Positions 1 to 7,451 of a stretch of DNA of 15,922 bases are shown piece by piece. Each line of letters opens with the position of its first letter. The first letter of the stretch is position 1. The notes under the pieces were generated by a model, which ran no database searches, had not been told where the DNA came from, and saw only the letters and a program-made list of their open reading frames with translations. The stretch comes from JACDAN01 sp036380355 (GTDB taxonomy: Bacteria > Actinomycetota > Thermoleophilia > Gaiellales > Gaiellaceae): NCBI GenBank assembly GCA_036380355.1, contig DASVEW010000056.1, positions 1-15,922 on the forward strand, written 5' to 3'. The translations under genes were made by a program, and so were the position numbers.

Positions 1-108
1 GTGCGGTCGTTCGCGGCGGGTAGCAGCGCTACGTGTCGCGGGCGAACGCGCTGATCCGGCGCCGTGTCTGGGGCGTCATCCGGCCCGGCGGAATTTCACA
101 TCAGGCCT

Positions 109-1185
109 CTAGTTGGCCGAGACGGCGGCGAGGTCGCGGAGCGCGGCCAGCCGGGCCAGCGCCTGCGCCTCCAGTTGACGCACGCGCTCGCGCGTCAGGT
201 CGAGCTCGTGGCCGATCGCCTCGAGCGTCCACGGCTCGCCCTCGAACCCGAAGCGCAGCTCGAGGATCCGCCGCTCGCGCTCCGGCAGCGCGTCCAGCGC
301 ACGCCGGACGCCCTGCTTGCGCAGCGACTCCTCGGCCTCGTCGAACGGATCGGCGGCCTCGCGGTCGGCGAAGAGGTCGCCGAGCTCGCCCTCGTCGTCG
401 GCGCCGACCGTCTGGTTCAGCGAGACCGACGCGTGGGCGGCTCCGAGCGCCTCGTCGACGTGCTGCATCGGCAGCCCCGTCGCCTCGGCGAGCTCCTCCT
501 TCGTCGCCTCCCGGCCCAGCTCGACCTCGAGCCGGCGCGCCGCCCGCGAGAGCTTCTGTTGCCGCTCGACGACGTGGACCGGCACGCGGATCGTCCGCGC
601 GTGGTTCGCCACGGCGCGCTGCACCGACTGACGGATCCACCAGGTCGCGTAGGTCGAGAACTTGAAGCCGCGCCGCCAGTCGAACTTCTCGACCGCGCGG
701 TTGAGGCCGAGCGTGCCCTCCTGGATGAGGTCCAGGAAGGGGACGCCGAGGCCCCGGTAGCCCTTGGCGATCGAGACGACGAGCCGGAGGTTCGACTCGA
801 TCATGTGGCGCTTCGCGATCAGGTCGCCGCGCTCGATGCGCTTGGCGAGCGCGATCTCCTCCGCGGCCGTGAGCAGCTTGTGGCGGCCGACGTCCGCGAG
901 GAAGAGCTGGAGGCTGTCGGCGGACCCGACGACCGTGTCGAAATCGGGCTTCGCCGGCTTCGCCTGCGCCTTCGCCTGCTCGGCGTCGGCCTTCTCGTCG
1001 CGGACCTCGAGTCCGATCGCCTCGAGCTCGCGGGTGAGCTGCTCGATCTCCTCCTCGCCGAGATCGTGCTCGACCGCGAACGCCTCGAGCTCGACGGGCT
1101 CGATGTGACCGCGCTCCTCGCCCTGCTCGATGAACGGGCGAGCCTGCTCTGATTCCAGAAGTTCCTGAAGCTGATGCGGTGTCAA
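109..1185 (-). CDS. rpoD: RNA polymerase sigma factor, RpoD/SigA-type (sigma-70 group 1 or 2)
   Basis: This 358-residue protein directs RNA polymerase to promoters. An acidic N-terminal segment (about 1-60) resembles region 1.1, and a Lys/Ala-rich linker follows. Region 1.2 is at about 89-122, region 2 at 125-195 (with FKFSTYATWWIRQSV and the region 2.4 segment ARTIRVPVHVVE), region 3 at about 205-285 and region 4 at about 290-350. The region 4 helix-turn-helix is TLEAIGHELDLTRERVRQLE. The start is TTG at 1185; an in-frame TAG lies four codons upstream, so no earlier start is possible. The sequence shows a full group 1/2 sigma factor. Whether it is the housekeeping factor or a close paralogue cannot be told from this window, because these bacteria often carry several. 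A weak -10-like TAGAGT is on the minus strand at 1229-1234. Confidence 0.93.
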   Translation of the reverse strand: MTPHQLQELLESEQARPFIEQGEERGHIEPVELEAFAVEHDLGEEEIEQLTRELEAIGLEVRDEKADAEQAKAQAKPAKPDFDTVVGSADSLQLFLADVGRHKLLTAAEEIALAKRIERGDLIAKRHMIESNLRLVVSIAKGYRGLGVPFLDLIQEGTLGLNRAVEKFDWRRGFKFSTYATWWIRQSVQRAVANHARTIRVPVHVVERQQKLSRAARRLEVELGREATKEELAEATGLPMQHVDEALGAAHASVSLNQTVGADDEGELGDLFADREAADPFDEAEESLRKQGVRRALDALPERERRILELRFGFEGEPWTLEAIGHELDLTRERVRQLEAQALARLAALRDLAAVSAN

Positions 1186-1393
1186 AGCGGTTCTCTACGT
1201 CCTTTCGTGCTGGAGCGGCAACCTACTTACTCTAAGAGGCCGGTCGGACCTCAAACCTTCTCAATGTATGGGCGCTTTCCTCGTTTTTCCAGGGCTGCAG
1301 GGCCGGCATGCGGCCCTCGACTCGTAAACGTGACGCTTTCTCTTCGTATTCCGGACGAACGCGCAGTTCGGTTCCCGCGGAGCGCGGTTAGTG

Positions 1394-1410
1394 CTCCCTA
1401 ATCTAGGGAG
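1394..1410. other. Perfect 7-bp-arm inverted repeat between topB and the sigma gene
   Basis: CTCCCTA and TAGGGAG flank a 3-nt loop. The hairpin lies 46 bp beyond the topB stop and about 210 bp before the sigma start, within a 271-bp gap (1186-1456) that holds no gene I can see. There is no T-tract after it on the minus strand, so it is not a clear intrinsic terminator. It could be a terminator of another kind or an operator. Confidence 0.3.
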
Positions 1411-1456
1411 ACGCCGGCCGGATTAAAAGGTTTGTCTGCGAGGTTTAACCGAACGT

Positions 1457-3664
1457 TCACTCGGCCGCGGCGGGCTGCTCCTCGCGCTGTTCCTCGCCCT
1501 CGCCGGCCTCCTGCTCCTGCTGCCTGCGCTTGCTGACGGGGAACTCGAACTCGACCTTGCCGTCCTCCTTCAGGAGCAGCCGGGCACGGAACGGCTTCCC
1601 GGCGCGGGAGCGGAACCCGGACAGGACGTCGCGCGTCTTCCCCTCCTCGAGGAGCTGGCGGGCAATCTCGGGCGTCAGCGTCCGGCCCGCGACGCGCTTC
1701 CAGATCACGAAGCCGCAGCCCGGCTCCTCTCGGCTCTTCCAGCTCGTGCAGCCGTAGGCGCGTGAGTTCTCCTTGATGATCTCGCCGGTCTCGGCGCCGC
1801 ACTTCGGGCAGAGACCGAGCTCGACCCGCTCCACCCTGATCTTGTCGTCGGGCAGGTTCGCGATCTCCTCGACCGTCGTCTTCGCAAAGCCGGCGATCTC
1901 GTCCATGAACGACGAGCGGTCGCCGTTGCCGTGCTCGATGTCCATCAGCTGCTTCTCCCAGTCGCCGGTCAGCTCGGCGGACGTGATCGGGTGCTCCTCG
2001 AGCATCGTGACCACGCTCATCCCCTTCGGCGTCGGCTGGAGGTCCTTGCCGGCCCGCTCGATGTACTCGCGGCGGATCAGCGTCTCGATGATCTCTGCGC
2101 GCGTGGCCGGCGTGCCGAGCCCGCGCTCCTTCATCGCCTCTCGGAGCTCCTCGTCGTCGACGAGCTTGCCGGCGGTCTCCATGCTGGAGAGCAGCGTCGC
2201 CTCGGTGTAGCGCGGCGGCGGCTTCGTCTCCTTCGCCTCGGCCTCGGCCTCGACGCACTTGACCTCCTGGCCCTGCTGGAGCTCGGGCAGCTCGCCCTCG
2301 CCCTCCGCGTCCTCGTCCTGCTTCGACTGGTCGGTCGCCTCGACGCCGTAGACGCCGCGCCACCCCGCCTCGAGCGTGACCTTGCCGCGCGTGCGGAAGC
2401 GCTCGCCCTCAACCTCCGTGACGACGGTGGTGCGGGCGTAGCGGGCCGGCGGGTGGAAGACGGCGAGGAAGCGGCGGGCGACGAGGTCGAAGATCCGGCG
2501 CTCGTCCGGCGTGAAGCTCGAGACGTCGTGCCTGATGTCCGTCGGGATGATCGCGTGGTGATCGTCGACCTTGGCGTCGTTGACGACGCGCTGGAGCGGC
2601 AGCTGGTCGAGCCCCGCGACGTACCGGGCCCCGGCCGCATACTCGCCGATCGGCTCCAGCGTCCTGGCCGTCGGCTTCAGTTGCGGGACGAGGTCGCCGG
2701 ACAGCCAGCGCGAGTTCGTCCGGGGGTACGTGATCGCCTTCTTGCCCTCGTACAGCGACTGGGCGGCGCTCAGCGTCCGGCGGGCCGAGAACCCGTAGCG
2801 GCGGTTCGCGTCCCGCTGCAGCGCGGTGAGGTCGTAGAGGAGCGGCGCGCGCTCGGACTGCTCCTTGCGCTCCACCGACTCGACGCGGCCCGTCTTGCCC
2901 GTGACCTTCTCGACGACCTCGTCGGCGCGCTTGCCGTCCTTGAGCCGGTTCTCCTCGCCCTCGAACCAGAGACCCTCGTACCGGGGGTCGAAGGTGGCGT
3001 GCACGAGCCAGTAGGGCTCCGGCGTGAACGCCTGAATCTCGCGCTCGCGCTTGACCATCATGGCGAGGGTCGGGGTTTGCACGCGGCCGAGCGAGACCAC
3101 GCCGGCGCCCCAGCCGCGGCGCACCGTTGCGGCGCGCGTCGCGTTCATCCCGACCAGCCAGTCGGCCTCGGAGCGAGACCGGGCGGCGTCCCGAAGCGGC
3201 TCGACCTGGGTCGACGGGCGCAGCCTCTCGAAGCCGTCGCGGATCGCCGCCTTCGTCATCGAGTTGATCCAGAGGCGGTCGACGGGCTTGTCGACGCCGG
3301 ACGTCTCGTAGATGTGCGTGAAGATCAGCTCGCCCTCGCGCCCCGCGTCGCACGCGTTGATGACCCGGTCGACGTCCGTTCGCTTCAGCAGCTTGTGGAT
3401 CAGGTTGAGCTGGGTCGCCGACTTCTTGTCCCGCGGCCGGACCTTGAACTCCTCCGGGATGATCGGAAGGTTGTCCAGCTTCCACGACTTCCAGGCAGGG
3501 TCGTAGTCCTCCGGATCGGAGAGCTCCAGCAGGTGCCCGACGGCGAACGTGACCACGTAGTCGTCGGACTCGTAGAAGTTCTTGTGCTCGTCGAACGAGC
3601 CCGGCAGCGACCCGACGATGTCACGGGCAACCGAGGGCTTTTCGGCGATGACCAGGGTCTTCAT
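1457..3664 (-). CDS. topB: DNA topoisomerase III-like type IA topoisomerase
   Basis: The 735-residue enzyme is a type IA topoisomerase, which cuts and rejoins one DNA strand through a tyrosyl-phosphate link. The Toprim domain is at about 1-140, with E8 in IAEKPS and the acidic motif ACDAGREGELIF (D106, E110, E112). The active-site tyrosine is Y313 in AITYPRTNSRWL. The central SLGRVQTPTL and DDHHAIIPT motifs are typical of TopB rather than TopA. A C-terminal zinc-ribbon-like segment holds C619, C622, C639 and C650. A Topo III C-terminal repeat-like stretch follows, and then a Gln/Glu-rich tail. The start is ATG at 3664; TACGGT ends 8 nt upstream on the minus strand (3673-3678), compatible with a leaderless or short-leader transcript. 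The gene is divergent from plsC with a 63-bp gap. Confidence 0.95.
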   Translation of the reverse strand: MKTLVIAEKPSVARDIVGSLPGSFDEHKNFYESDDYVVTFAVGHLLELSDPEDYDPAWKSWKLDNLPIIPEEFKVRPRDKKSATQLNLIHKLLKRTDVDRVINACDAGREGELIFTHIYETSGVDKPVDRLWINSMTKAAIRDGFERLRPSTQVEPLRDAARSRSEADWLVGMNATRAATVRRGWGAGVVSLGRVQTPTLAMMVKREREIQAFTPEPYWLVHATFDPRYEGLWFEGEENRLKDGKRADEVVEKVTGKTGRVESVERKEQSERAPLLYDLTALQRDANRRYGFSARRTLSAAQSLYEGKKAITYPRTNSRWLSGDLVPQLKPTARTLEPIGEYAAGARYVAGLDQLPLQRVVNDAKVDDHHAIIPTDIRHDVSSFTPDERRIFDLVARRFLAVFHPPARYARTTVVTEVEGERFRTRGKVTLEAGWRGVYGVEATDQSKQDEDAEGEGELPELQQGQEVKCVEAEAEAKETKPPPRYTEATLLSSMETAGKLVDDEELREAMKERGLGTPATRAEIIETLIRREYIERAGKDLQPTPKGMSVVTMLEEHPITSAELTGDWEKQLMDIEHGNGDRSSFMDEIAGFAKTTVEEIANLPDDKIRVERVELGLCPKCGAETGEIIKENSRAYGCTSWKSREEPGCGFVIWKRVAGRTLTPEIARQLLEEGKTRDVLSGFRSRAGKPFRARLLLKEDGKVEFEFPVSKRRQQEQEAGEGEEQREEQPAAAE

Positions 3665-3727
3665 CGCGGGACACCGTAGCGGAGCCTGTCAACCACGCCA
3701 GGCCTCGGAGAGGGATACTGCGCGGCC

Positions 3728-4339
3728 GTGAATTCGCGCATGTACCACTTAGTCGGCGCAGTTTCGGCAGGCCCGATTCGCCGGATTTTCCGCTTCCGTA
3801 GCAAGGGTGAGGAGAACCTTCCACGGGAGGGTGGCTTCGTCCTCTCCGCCAACCACAGCTCGAATCTCGACCCGTGGCCCCTGGGGATTCCGCTGTACCC
3901 CGACCGGCAGCTGCGGTTCATGGCGAAGTCGGAGATGTACGTGCCGCCGCTCAAGTGGATCCTCGAGCCCGCCGGCGCGTTTCCGGTGCGCCGCGGGATG
4001 GGCGACGAGAAGGCGATCCGCAAGGCCGTCGAGCTCGCCAAGGCCGGCGAGGTCGTCGCGATCTTCCCCGAGGGCACGCGGCGCCACAAGGGCGTCGTCA
4101 AGAAGCACAAGGCGAGGCCACGGACCGGGGCCGCGCGTGTCGCGCTCGAGGCCGGGGTTCCGTTGGTGCCGGCGGCAATCGGCGGTACGGAGCGCCTCAT
4201 GAGGCTGGGACCGCTCCGCGTCGCCTACGGGCCGCCGATCGACCTCTCGGACCTCGACGGCGACGACATCCGCCGCAGCTCCAAGATCGCCACCGAGCGG
4301 CTGATGGAGGCCATCCACGAGCTCGAGAAGACGTTGTGA
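3728..4339 (+). CDS. plsC: 1-acyl-sn-glycerol-3-phosphate acyltransferase (PlsC/LPLAT family)
   Basis: This 203-residue membrane-associated acyltransferase family adds an acyl chain to lysophosphatidic acid in phospholipid synthesis. The catalytic H(X)4D motif is NHSSNLD (H43, D48), and the substrate-binding FPEGTR motif is at 113-118, followed by basic residues. A VPAAIGG segment occurs near residue 155, as is usual. The start is GTG at 3728, with GATACT ending 8 nt upstream; ATG at codon 5 (3740) is an alternative. Its TGA overlaps the GTG start of the next gene, so the two are probably co-translated. The family includes acyltransferases with other substrates, so the exact acceptor is inferred. 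Confidence 0.9.
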   Translation: MNSRMYHLVGAVSAGPIRRIFRFRSKGEENLPREGGFVLSANHSSNLDPWPLGIPLYPDRQLRFMAKSEMYVPPLKWILEPAGAFPVRRGMGDEKAIRKAVELAKAGEVVAIFPEGTRRHKGVVKKHKARPRTGAARVALEAGVPLVPAAIGGTERLMRLGPLRVAYGPPIDLSDLDGDDIRRSSKIATERLMEAIHELEKTL

Positions 4340-5151
4340 GCCGCCCGCTGCTCGTCGTCGACGGGGACTCCTTGGCGCATCGCGCCTACCACGGGATCCC
4401 GAAGTCGGTCAACCTCAACGCGGTCGTCGGGTTCACGAACATGCTCGTGCGGCTCTGGGAGTCGGAGCAGCCGCGCGCCGTGCTCGTCGGCTGGGACACG
4501 CTCACCGTTCCGACGTACAGGCACGAGGCGCTCGCGGGCTATCAGGCGGGCCGTGTGTTCGACCAGAGCCTGCTCGACCAGCTCGACATGCTCCCGGAGC
4601 TCGTCCATGCGTTCGGCTTCGCGGCGGCGAAGGGCGACGGCTACGAGGCCGACGACTTCCTGGGCGCGGCCGTGAGGTTCGAGGAGGAGCGCGGCGGGAC
4701 GGCCGTCGTCGCCACCTCCGACCGCGACTCGTTCCAGCTCGTCAGCGACCGGACGACGGTGATCACGCCGGTGCGCGGGGTCTCGGAGCTCGCGCGGATC
4801 GGCCCCGCCGAGGTCCGCGAGCGCTACGGCGTCGAGCCGGCGCAGGTCCCGGACTTCATCGCGCTGCGCGGCGACCCGTCCGACCGGATCCCTGGCGCCC
4901 CCGGGGTCGGGCCGAAGACGGCCGCGTCGATCCTCAACCAGTACGGCTCGCTGGACGCGGCGTTCGAGGCCGGACGGTTCCCCAACCTCCGGGAGGAGTT
5001 GGAGCTCTACAGGCGAATTGCCACCCTCGACGCCTCCGCTCCACTCCCTCCCCTCCAGGATCAGTCCCCTGCGTGGGCGGAGGCGTCCTCCCTCCTCGAC
5101 TCGTGGGGCCTCGGCAACCTCGCCGGCCGCATTGCTGCTCGTTCGGCATAG
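4336..5151 (+). CDS. Stand-alone 5'-3' exonuclease (PolI N-terminal/FEN-like)
   Basis: The 271-residue protein matches the 5'-3' exonuclease domain of DNA polymerase I without the polymerase part. Metal-binding acidic clusters are visible: VVDGDS (D9, D11), GYEADDF (E104, D106, D107), TSDRDSF (D129, D131) and RGDPSDRIPG (D180, D183). The helix-3-turn-helix DNA-binding motif IPGAPGVGPKTAASIL is at 185-200. I chose GTG at 4336 because the protein then begins directly at the conserved SRPLLVVDGDSLAHRAYHG segment, and the start overlaps the plsC stop as GTGA. Such proteins trim 5' flaps or RNA primers. It may supplement PolI in Okazaki-fragment or repair work, but the specific role is inferred. 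Confidence 0.9.
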   Translation: MSRPLLVVDGDSLAHRAYHGIPKSVNLNAVVGFTNMLVRLWESEQPRAVLVGWDTLTVPTYRHEALAGYQAGRVFDQSLLDQLDMLPELVHAFGFAAAKGDGYEADDFLGAAVRFEEERGGTAVVATSDRDSFQLVSDRTTVITPVRGVSELARIGPAEVRERYGVEPAQVPDFIALRGDPSDRIPGAPGVGPKTAASILNQYGSLDAAFEAGRFPNLREELELYRRIATLDASAPLPPLQDQSPAWAEASSLLDSWGLGNLAGRIAARSA

Positions 5152-5629
5152 CACGCCGGAGCTCGAGCCGTCCGTGCCGTCGGACGAGTGGCGGCTGAGC
5201 GAGGAGGGACGACAGCGGTGCGGGCAGTTGGCCGAGCGGCTGGCCGGGTACGAGCCCGTCGTGCTGCTCTCGAGCACGGAGCCGAAGGCGCGGGAGACCG
5301 CCGAGCTCCTCGCCGGGCGGCTCGGGCTCGAGGTTCGGCTCTCGGCCGGGCTGCGCGAGACCGCGCGCCGGACCGTCGGGTGGCTCCCGCGCGAGCAGCT
5401 GGACCGCGGGATCCGTGCGCTCTTCGAGCGGCCGGACGCGATCGTGTTCGGGGAGGAGAGCGCGGCCGCGGCGCTCACCCGATTCCAGGAGACGGTCGCG
5501 GGACTGCCCGAGCCGTCCGTGGTCGTCACGCACGGGACGGTGCTCAGCCTCTACGTCGCGGCGCGGACCGGGCGCGATGGCTACGAGATCTGGCGGAGCC
5601 TGGAGCTGCCGGACGTCGTCGAGGTGTAG
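5132..5629 (+). CDS. Histidine phosphatase superfamily protein (phosphoglycerate mutase-like)
   Basis: The 165-residue protein has the catalytic RH motif at its very N-terminus (LLVRHSTPEL, R5-H6). A conserved Arg lies in SSTEPKARETAELLA (R54), an acidic residue in GLRET (E76), and the second catalytic His in VVVTHGTVLSLY (H134). These are the hallmarks of the histidine phosphatase fold. The likely start is TTG at 5132, which puts the RH motif at residues 5-6, where the family normally has it. No better in-frame start lies close by. It overlaps the end of the exonuclease gene by 20 bp in another frame, so translation is probably coupled. The substrate (sugar phosphate, nucleotide or phosphoprotein) cannot be read from the sequence. 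Confidence 0.85.
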   Translation: MLLVRHSTPELEPSVPSDEWRLSEEGRQRCGQLAERLAGYEPVVLLSSTEPKARETAELLAGRLGLEVRLSAGLRETARRTVGWLPREQLDRGIRALFERPDAIVFGEESAAAALTRFQETVAGLPEPSVVVTHGTVLSLYVAARTGRDGYEIWRSLELPDVVEV

Positions 5630-5638
5630 CGGCCGCCG

Positions 5639-6571
5639 ATGGAGCTCGTCAGCCACGCGGACATGGCCCGGCTCCACCCGACGGGCAACCATCCAGAGCG
5701 GCAGGAGCGGCTGCGCGTCCTGCAAGGGCGGTTCTCGTTCCGGGAGGCCGCGCCCGCGTCCGAGGAGGACATCCTCCGGTGCCACACCGCGGAACTCGTC
5801 GAGCTCGTGCGTGGGATCGACCGGCCGACGGTGATCGGGTACGACACGGTCGCCTCGGAGACGACCTACGAGGCTGCGCTGCTCGCCGCCGGCGCGTCGA
5901 TCGAGGCGGTTCGACTGACGCTCGCGCCGGGGTCTGACCCCACGCTCGCCGCGGCTCGTGGAGCAGAGCCGCGCGACGACCCGGGGTCTGACCCCACGCG
6001 CCGGCCGGGCGGCTTCGCGCTCGTGCGCCCGCCGGGCCACCACGCCACGGCCGACACGGTCATGGGCTTCTGCTTCTTCAACAACGTCGCGGTCGCGGCC
6101 CGGTACGCGCAGTCCGAGCTCGGCGTCGGGAGGGTCGCGATCGTCGACTTCGACGTCCACCACGGCAACGGGACGGAGGACATCTTCCGAGAGGACCCGA
6201 GCGTCCTCTACGTGTCGATGCACCAATGGCCCTTCTATCCCGGCACCGGCGGGCCCGACGACCAGGGCGACACGCTCGTGAACGTCGCGCTGCCCGCCGG
6301 GTCGACGGACGAGGACTACCTCCGCGCCTGGGACGAGCAGGTCGAGCCGGCCGTTCGCGGGTTCGTACCCGACCTCGTTCTCGTCTCCGCCGGCTTCGAC
6401 GCGCACGAGCAGGATCCGCTTGCCGAGATGTTCGTCACCGAGGCCGGATTCCGGGAGCTCTCCCGCCGCTCGGCGGCCTTCGCCCCGACCGCCGCCGTGC
6501 TCGAAGGCGGCTACGACCTCGAGACGCTGCCGGCGCTCGTCCAGGCGGCGCTCGAAGGATTCACCGCCTGA
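5639..6571 (+). CDS. Histone deacetylase-family (AcuC/acetylpolyamine amidohydrolase-like) protein
   Basis: The 310-residue protein has the arginase/deacetylase fold: LVRPPGHHA with tandem His (H134, H135), DFDVHHGNGTEDIF with zinc ligands D172 and H174, SAGFDAHEQDPL with the third ligand D254, and EGGYDL with catalytic Y292. It should hydrolyse an acetyl-amide bond on a protein lysine, acetylpolyamine or similar substrate. It starts 9 bp after the phosphatase stop, at the end of the plus-strand cluster. Residues about 95-123 are a Pro/Gly/Asp-rich insertion before RPPGHHA with PGSDPT twice, encoded by a repeated palindromic DNA element (see the repeat entry). Active-site residues are all intact, so the enzyme is probably functional. 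Bacterial substrate specificity is not decidable here. Confidence 0.93.
   Translation: MELVSHADMARLHPTGNHPERQERLRVLQGRFSFREAAPASEEDILRCHTAELVELVRGIDRPTVIGYDTVASETTYEAALLAAGASIEAVRLTLAPGSDPTLAAARGAEPRDDPGSDPTRRPGGFALVRPPGHHATADTVMGFCFFNNVAVAARYAQSELGVGRVAIVDFDVHHGNGTEDIFREDPSVLYVSMHQWPFYPGTGGPDDQGDTLVNVALPAGSTDEDYLRAWDEQVEPAVRGFVPDLVLVSAGFDAHEQDPLAEMFVTEAGFRELSRRSAAFAPTAAVLEGGYDLETLPALVQAALEGFTA
5927..5998 (+). repeat. Pair of 18-bp direct repeats with GGGGTC-T-GACCCC palindromes inside the deacetylase gene
   Basis: CCGGGGTCTGACCCCACG occurs at 5927-5944 and again at 5981-5998. Each copy holds a palindrome with 6-bp arms and a 1-nt centre (5929-5941 and 5983-5995). The copies are 54 bp apart, a multiple of three, so both encode Pro-Gly-Ser-Asp-Pro-Thr in the same frame. 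The arrangement resembles a REP/BIME-type element that inserted without breaking the frame; this origin is inferred. Confidence 0.8.
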
Positions 6572-6589
6572 TCCGGCCCGAGAAGCCCG

Positions 6590-6611
6590 ACGGCCGGCTT
6601 GCGCCGGCCGT
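6590..6611 (+). terminator. Strong GC hairpin after the deacetylase gene
   Basis: ACGGCCGGC and GCCGGCCGT form a perfect 9-bp stem around a TTGC loop, 19 bp after the deacetylase stop, followed by TTCGG. The position fits the end of the plus-strand cluster. The T-tract is poor, as is common in high-GC bacteria, so efficiency is uncertain. The rest of the 182-bp gap (6572-6753) shows a tandem repeat and a second hairpin and no gene. Confidence 0.6.
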
Positions 6612-6642
6612 TTCGGTAAGGAGGAAGAGCCACCGCCCTCGA

Positions 6643-6664
6643 CGCGATCTCGCCGCGATCTCGC
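6643..6664. repeat. Tandem 11-bp repeat CGCGATCTCGC x2
   Basis: Two exact head-to-tail copies (6643-6653, 6654-6664) lie between the two convergent genes, running into the palindrome TCTCGCGAGA. It may be simple local duplication; no function is apparent. Confidence 0.5.
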
Positions 6665-6713
6665 GAGAGAGAGGAGTTGCTCTCAGTATCGGCGGGGTCG
6701 GAGCGCGCGGCGT

Positions 6714-6728
6714 CGCCCCGGCGGGGCG
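6714..6728 (-). terminator. Hairpin downstream of the NarL-type regulator
   Basis: CGCCCC and GGGGCG form a 6-bp stem with a 3-nt loop, 25 bp beyond the stop of the minus-strand regulator gene. No clear T-tract follows. Its location suggests a terminator for that gene. Confidence 0.4.
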
Positions 6729-6753
6729 ATCCTCACTCACCCACGCCGGGTGA

Positions 6754-7407
6754 CTACGCGGCCTGGGCGCGCGCCGAGGCGAGGAGCTCGAGCGCCTCGC
6801 GGCGCGACGAGACCTGGAGCTTCCGCAAGAGGCTCTTGACGTGTGAGCGGACCGTGTGCTCCGAGATGAAGAGGCGCTTTGCGATCTGGTCGGTGCCGAG
6901 GTGGTCGTCCAGGAGCAGGAGGACCTCGAGCTCACGGGCGCTGAGCCTCCGCGCCACCGACTCCGGAACCCCGGCGTCGGTCGGCCCGCCGTTCCGCACC
7001 TGCTCCAGCAGCCGGCGCGCGACGGCGCCGGACAGCGCCGCCTCTCCGCGCGCGGCTCCGTGGAGGAAGTCCACCAGGCGCTCGGGCGGTTCGGTCTTGA
7101 GCAGATAGCCCGCTGCGCCGCCGCGAATCGCGGCGAGCAGGTTCGCCTCGTCGCCGGACGCCGTCAGGACGACAACCTCGCAGTCGGGCGCCGCGGTGCG
7201 CAGCAGTGGGAGCGCGCTGAGGCCGTCGAGATCGGGCATCGAGAGGTCGAGCAGGACGAGGTCCGGCTGAAGCTCCCGTGCCCGCTCGATCGCCTCCTGG
7301 CCGCCGCCTGCCTCGCCGACGATCTCGAACCCGTGCCCGGCGAGCAGCGCGGCGAGCCCGTCGCGGGTCAATGGGTGGTCGTCCACGATCAGCATGCGCG
7401 GCTGCAT
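6754..7407 (-). CDS. NarL/FixJ-family response regulator
   Basis: This 217-residue cytoplasmic DNA-binding regulator has a receiver domain at about 1-120. The acidic pocket is D9-D10, the phospho-acceptor is D54 in LVLLDLSMPDLDG, the switch threonine is T82, and the lysine is K104 in YLLKTE. A LuxR-type helix-turn-helix occupies the C-terminus (about 150-217), with LSARELEVL and IAKRLFISEHTVRSHVKSLLRKL. The start is ATG at 7407; ATG at codon 5 would also work. It is divergent from a HisKA_3 kinase 44 bp away, its likely partner. An inverted repeat between the two is a candidate autoregulatory site. The signal sensed is unknown. Confidence 0.94.
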   Translation of the reverse strand: MQPRMLIVDDHPLTRDGLAALLAGHGFEIVGEAGGGQEAIERARELQPDLVLLDLSMPDLDGLSALPLLRTAAPDCEVVVLTASGDEANLLAAIRGGAAGYLLKTEPPERLVDFLHGAARGEAALSGAVARRLLEQVRNGGPTDAGVPESVARRLSARELEVLLLLDDHLGTDQIAKRLFISEHTVRSHVKSLLRKLQVSSRREALELLASARAQAA

Positions 7408-7419
7408 CTGCGGCCCTTA

Positions 7420-7441
7420 TCGGCAGGGGGCGTCCTGCCGA
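7420..7441. promoter_or_regulatory. Inverted repeat in the divergent regulator/kinase promoter region
   Basis: TCGGCAGG and CCTGCCGA are perfect 8-bp arms around a 6-nt spacer. The repeat sits in the middle of the 44-bp gap between the NarL-type regulator and its kinase. NarL-family proteins bind inverted repeats, so it is a reasonable operator for shared control of both genes. It could also act as an RNA hairpin just before the kinase ribosome-binding site. Confidence 0.5.
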
Positions 7442-7451
7442 CAAGAGGGAA

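Noticed and set aside
20..32. GTAGC-AGC-GCTAC inverted repeat near the left edge, considered as a terminator or tRNA part
   Set aside because: Arms are only 5 bp, there is no T-tract, and no cloverleaf can be built from the flanking 100 bases.
64..1152. Long plus-strand open frame opposite the sigma factor
   Set aside because: High-GC antisense shadow: the minus-strand frame encodes a complete, recognisable sigma factor, while this one is Arg/Leu/Glu-rich with no domain.
1931..3679. 582-codon plus-strand open frame opposite topB
   Set aside because: Same kind of antisense shadow; topB on the minus strand has all catalytic motifs.
3687..3692. TTGACA on the minus strand before topB, considered as a -35 box
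   Set aside because: The nearest -10-like hexamer (TACGGT) is only 8 bp away, too close for a normal sigma-70 promoter.
5927..5998. Two palindromic repeats considered as a CRISPR array
   Set aside because: Only two short copies within an open coding frame, with a single 36-bp interval and no cas genes.
4934..6406. 490-codon minus-strand frame across the phosphatase and deacetylase genes
   Set aside because: Composition-driven shadow without recognisable motifs; both plus-strand genes have intact active sites.
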